Source: Apophysomyces variabilis
Lineage: Eukaryota; Mucoromycota; Mucoromycetes; Mucorales; Mucoraceae
DNA: 64,000 nucleotides
Assembly (NCBI GenBank): GCA_002749535.1
Contig: MZZL01000406.1
Span: forward strand, 863,075 to 927,074
Reading direction: 5' to 3'
Below, in pieces: positions 59,838 to 64,000 of the stretch (its first letter is position 1; each line of letters begins with the position of its first letter). The notes under the pieces are model-generated. The model did not search any database. It saw only the letters and a list, made by a program, of their open reading frames with translations, and was not told the origin of the DNA. The translations under genes and the position numbers were made by a program.

Positions 59838-60303
59838 AGAGACAATTAGCAACAAAAACAGTTATTTATTTGCCCCCAAGTGAGGCACCAGTAGACTGAA
59901 CAACACTAATAAAGCAACACGAGGTCTGATTGATCCATCGACATTTACAAAACAATCGGCTGTGATAAGTATATGTTTAACATGATAATTTGAAAGATAG
60001 ACAGGCAAGACCAGAATAAGATAAAGGATGAACATTGGCCATGCGGAGTGTTAAGGATATAAGAGAAATTGGTTGCTGAGTTCCGGATGACTTAGTAATA
60101 CTTAAAAAGAAAGGAGGAAAGCAGAAAAAAGGTTGAGTATACCCTAGTTTCTGGATGAGTGTTAGAAGAACAAAAGACTGAGCGAGCAAAGTCTTCGATT
60201 ACAGATTGACTTTTCAGCTGCATTCTTTCCTTGTCTCTTTTAAACGAGTGCTTTTTTCTCCTTTCTTTTGCATGATCTTCATTGATTTTACCGGCTTTGT
60301 CTT
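59838..60303. other. Intergenic
   Basis: 3' flank of the NADH dehydrogenase gene and promoter of the next gene, with a pyrimidine-rich stretch at 60225-60270. No other feature. Confidence 0.6.
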
Positions 60304-61312
60304 ATGCCTAAGGAAACAATCCCAGCATTTGAACGTCATGACAGCATCGTATCATTTCATATGTTATTTAAAGAAGAGGAAACGCTGGCGACAGAAAACG
60401 AAGCCAAGGAAAAAAAGAAAACATTACCAAAACACAACGATATCTTAACGAGACGACAAAGACGCTGGTTCGTTGTACGCAGAGTCATCTATATCGTTGT
60501 AATGAATGCCGCCATCCCTATTGCCTTGTATAACATGCTAAAGAGTCATATACGTCCTGTCTGGGCCTTGGTGCTTTCTACCACGCCAACCATCATCTCT
60601 GTCATTGGTCAGGCGATCTTCTTACGGCATATCGATACTATGGGAGTGGCTGTTGTGTCTGGTAAACCGAATATAACAGGAAGCGGCTTTTTTCCTAAAT
60701 ATCTGCAAGGAGGTCAATTATTTAACTTGTGCATTTAAGGATTTATACTGTCGGTGATCTTGGCTGTCATTAATGGTGATCCTAAGCTATTGATGATGCG
60801 GGAATCCTTTGTGTAAGGAACATAAATAATACGCGTCTGCATAACCCACATTGTCCAACTGGTAAACCCTACCTTTCTTTTTGTTTAGCACGTCTGCTGT
60901 TGGCCTGATGTGTGCCATTACATTGATCCCGGTTCGGATTAGAACCTTTCAGCTTAAACCCATCTTATATTATCTTGCCTGTGATCTGATACCGCTACAG
61001 CCCGTTTGCTTCCACGATCAATCTCAACCACAAAAACGTATGGCATTTTACTGGGATCAATCGTCGTTTTTCCGACTGCATTTACGACTTCTCACAGCTA
61101 TCAACTTGATCATCCTCGAACTTGAGTTCGGACTCAAATTGTATTATATTCTTACGTTTGATCTTGATACCATTGTTATTTTAAGCAGCTCCACCCTTAC
61201 GGTCGTCGGAATTCTTGTTACCATGTTCGTTTTCTGGTACATTGTGATTATCCATAGACGGATAAAAGCAGATGAACCTTCCATGTTACATCGAGCTGGG
61301 GCAGTAGAATAA
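60304..61312 (+). CDS. VC0807-like multi-pass membrane protein
   Basis: Three exons (60304-60661, 60739 to about 60813, about 60888-61312) give about 285 aa. The cytosolic N-terminus is charged (KEEETLATENEAKEKKKTLP). Six or so helices follow: VIYIVVMNAAIPIALYNML, PVWALVLSTTPTIISVIGQA, FILSVILAVINGDPKLLMMR, SAVGLMCAITLIPVRIRTF, INLIILELEFGLKLYYIL and VVGILVTMFVFWYIVIIHRR. The pattern of an Asn/Pro-containing first helix, a TxxxGDPKLLMMRES-like loop (DPKLLMMRESFV) and a C-terminal WYIxxxHRR fits the VC0807 family found in bacteria and Mucoromycota. The family's function is unknown. Confidence 0.72.
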
Positions 61313-61653
61313 ACGAAAATGTACATTTAAAAATGTAGTAATCCTTACTTTTCCACAATCAGACGATGGCCACCCTTAGTTTACCTTCGCCAAGCCAACT
61401 ATGATGGTCTTATAACCAGAGTAAAATCTGGCATCTGCTCTCTGGTGTCATTATACGTTACAGAGCGTTATTCTGCGTGGGAATCGAGGCAAAAAGTCTC
61501 TGCATAAATTTGGCCTATGCAGAGGAAAGATTTAAGATTTGGAAACGGTGCTTGTCCGTTACCAGGGAGTTTTTAAGACAAGAAAGCGTTTACTTTGCAC
61601 TATATGTCAAAAATATCCGCTATAGTCGAAAGCAATGCTTTAATGAACTAAAC
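61313..61653. other. Convergent intergenic spacer
   Basis: 3' flanks of the VC0807-like gene and MED17; nothing else recognised. Confidence 0.6.
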
Positions 61654-64000
61654 CTATGATGAACCTTCTGCATCTGCTAACAAGTTTTCTACGGATTGTT
61701 TGATCTTTTCGCGGAAGCTAAGAGGGTCACTGTTACTGGACGTATCTCTAGTGAATATCCTGGCAAATAGAACACTGCGGACTTCGCTGGGTAACCGTTC
61801 TAAAGGTCCTAAGCGGATTTGCAATGAATAGGCCGGTTGTTTTGGGTATCGTGGGTTATAGGATGCCATCCGTTTGTTGATTAGTTTGATATTGCTGTTG
61901 CATGCACGTAAGCTTCTGATCAAGTTAGGTATTCCTTACATGTTTCTCCATAAGCGTGATTCGCTCTCCTTCGCTGAGGACCACCAGATAGACCCAATTA
62001 CTGTTTCTTCCACTTCATCGACTTTCCACAGAAATCTCGTTTTTTCGCTAGCACCCGCAGATTGATACAATGTAGATCGTTGAATTATATCGTTCGCTTC
62101 TTTGCATACGATCCTCAGACAAACTAGGTTAATTTCTCTGGCTAATACTGCCTTAAATTCCGAAATGCTCTGGAGAGCAAGAGTGGTTTGTGACAGACAC
62201 ACCATGATGCAGCCAGATTGATGGAGCGTAAAGTGCAGCGATGGTCTGGTAGAGATCTTGTCAGTAACAAGAATGGTGACCTATCTCCATAGTTTTACCC
62301 TTTCATCAGTGTAATTGTCAAAGAAATTGCCAAATCACCAATACTTGGATATGTGTCGCAAAAGTCGCCAGTTTTTGGTAAATTCTGTTGCATCGTTTTA
62401 TAATGCACAGCGATGTCAAGCCCGCTTTCACCGCAGAGAGGGTCAATGACTTCGTACACTACTTGTCGTACTCGATCAAATAATATCCAAAATCGGGACA
62501 TAGTCAGTATAGGTGAAAGAACCGGTATCTCGCACAGCGATTCATGCGGATGTTGTTGGTGTGAAGGTGTCTTAGACGAAACGCTGACGTGTTGAAGCCG
62601 CTTAGACGTGGATGATGCTGGTAGCCCATGGGTAGCTGAAACGGTCGCTGGTAATGCGGCTTCCAAAAGACGCCGTGCTTTTCGATTCGAAGATAAAATT
62701 CGCGCCCTGCTTTTCCAAATATTTAGTCGATGTCGCTGTATTAGCAACAAGCGTAAAGCAAGGCATATAGCTTGTGCTGAGATTCTTTGAGTAGATGCAA
62801 CATCAGTCGTCGGGCCGATGTACGACTCCTCAATTTTCTCCTGTATCTTTTGGATTGAGAGATCAACTTGTCCATCGATCGCTACAGTCACTTGATCGTC
62901 GGCAATACAGACATTACTCCGTAGCGCCTGTGCCTCGGATAAAACCTGTAGACTGTCTCAGCAATCCAAATATCGGAAAGGCAGATAAGGATTCCTACCG
63001 CTGCAAAAAGCTCTGCATCAAAGACTGTAGCTTGCGCTCGTATTAGTTGCCTTTGTATATCATTGGTCGACTTTGTTGCCGTCGACAGAAACATTGTATC
63101 TTGAAATACATTTAAGTATTTGATCGTACAGATAAATCCATCTTCTTAGTCAGTACCTTTTGACGCTAGTTGCATCGCGTTATCCGGTTGGTCCCCAGCC
63201 ATACCCAGTATGTCTTCAGAACATGTGTCAAGATCCTGATCAAGTTGGCCTAGATGGTTCTTAGTTAACTTGACAACTATGTGTCGTGGTATGCTGTGTG
63301 GTAATGATAGGTGCATTTTGGGCCATGTCTTGCCATCCTGGCTATCTGTGGTTTGAGGGCGAGTCATCTCACCAAAAGAAATTTCGTTGAAATTGGAACC
63401 CACTGCTTAAGTGTAAGATGTATGTACACATACAACGCGGATCTTACCATCAGTGAACCCATATTGAACTAGAAATGCAGCGGGATTACCAGCACCGGCT
63501 GATGTCCCGCTACTCTGCATCAGCCAATTGTTGCGTCTCAGTTCCAAAGCTTCTTCCCAAAACGCTTGCTCCTCATCCACAATCTTTCTCAACGATGTAG
63601 CGCTGGTTTTCAGAAAGTCAGAGGCTGCTTTTTGCTGCTGACGTTTAAGACCAAGTGTCAGTTGTGCTGATTCTAACTGTGCCTTCGCCGTTGGTTTTGG
63701 CTTTGATACATAAGTCGTATTTAAAGATCCTGGTCGTATCACCAAGTCCTTAGATCCACTGCCTAACTTATTCTGTGTTGCAAGGATAGTGACGACATCC
63801 AACGCGACGTCGATCTCGCTTTTTGCATAGCTAGCGGAGGCAAATGAATAATTTGCGCGTGACATGTAGCTCTATCTTACAATAGTTTGTTGACAACCGA
63901 TTCCCTCAATTTTATCATGTCAAATCCGGGTGCTACTGGGGCCTGTGAATGTACTGATGCAGACTCGTCAACCTTTGACTGATCTTTAGCCGAGCTAATA
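61654..64000 (-). CDS. MED17: Mediator complex subunit 17 (MED17/Srb4), 5' end beyond window
   Basis: MED17 is an essential head-module scaffold of the Mediator coactivator of RNA polymerase II. The right-edge exon is open (SAKDQSKVDESASVHSQ...), spliced near 63891-63842 to YAKSEIDVALDVVTILATQN. The hallmark region is RKIVDEEQAFWEEALELRRN, NWLMQSSG and FLVQYGFTD, with an intron to VGSNFNEISFGEMTR. AELFAA is joined to VLSEAQALRSNVCIADDQVT. The C-terminal part includes VTILVTDKISTRPSLHFTLH and FKAVLAREINLVCLRIVCKE, ending KIKQSVENLLADAEGSS at 61654. Between LAISLTITLMKG and VTILV (62277-62300) the frame breaks: no usable intron of normal size restores it, so a sequencing indel, an unusual splice or a mutation is possible. 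The start codon is outside the window. Confidence 0.85.

Noticed and set aside
61477..61659. 60-codon plus frame between the VC0807-like gene and MED17
   Set aside because: No similarity or gene structure; it overlaps the 3' end of MED17.

Overview
This window is nuclear DNA from a filamentous fungus. Genes carry short GT-AG introns (mostly about 45-120 nt, in any codon phase), flanks are AT-rich with homopolymer and microsatellite runs, and polypyrimidine tracts precede several starts. The gene set points to an early-diverging fungus, most likely Mucoromycota (inference): a small secreted Kre9/Knh1-like protein, a dihydropteridine reductase, an intact SCAP-type sterol sensor, a VC0807-like membrane protein and a fungal Vac7. 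No rRNA, tRNA, CRISPR array or prokaryotic operon structure was seen. Almost every gene had to be assembled by hand across introns, so splice sites are inferred from GT/AG, frame and family match.

Layout. 0-4 kb (minus): 5' end of the PP2A B-subunit gene, then ALG9. 4.5-6.2 kb (plus): ALG2, divergent from ALG9, so two lipid-linked-oligosaccharide mannosyltransferases sit side by side. 7.6-12.4 kb: small secreted Kre9-like protein, a lineage-specific serine-rich membrane protein and an alpha-arrestin. 13-17.6 kb: SCAP (sterol-sensing domain plus WD repeats). 18.2-22 kb: CDF zinc transporter and an AIFM2/FSP1-like flavoprotein. 23-27.9 kb (minus): HRI-type eIF2alpha kinase and a single-pass receptor-like SH3 protein. 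27.9-32.6 kb: gene-poor, with a decayed IS630/Tc1-type transposase. 32.6-40 kb: Vac7-like protein, dihydropteridine reductase tail-to-tail with a UCH deubiquitinase (35 bp between stops), and an R3H-SUZ protein. 41-44.4 kb: F-box/LRR protein and an NPP-family phosphodiesterase. 45.4-50.4 kb: four-helix membrane protein, PHD-finger protein, aldo/keto reductase. 50.4-57.1 kb: gene-poor, with one small PP1-docking-motif protein and a decayed coding relic. 57.1-64 kb: type II NADH dehydrogenase split by about 20 introns, VC0807-like protein, and MED17 running off the right edge.

How the genes relate: these are mostly unrelated housekeeping genes. Loose themes are secretory-pathway and membrane function (ALG9, ALG2, SCAP, CDF transporter, Vac7, NPP) and regulation (PP2A-B, HRI kinase, arrestin, F-box, UCH, MED17, PHD). 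The most unusual item is the NADH dehydrogenase gene, where both glycine-rich nucleotide-binding motifs are carried on micro-exons of 14-18 nt.
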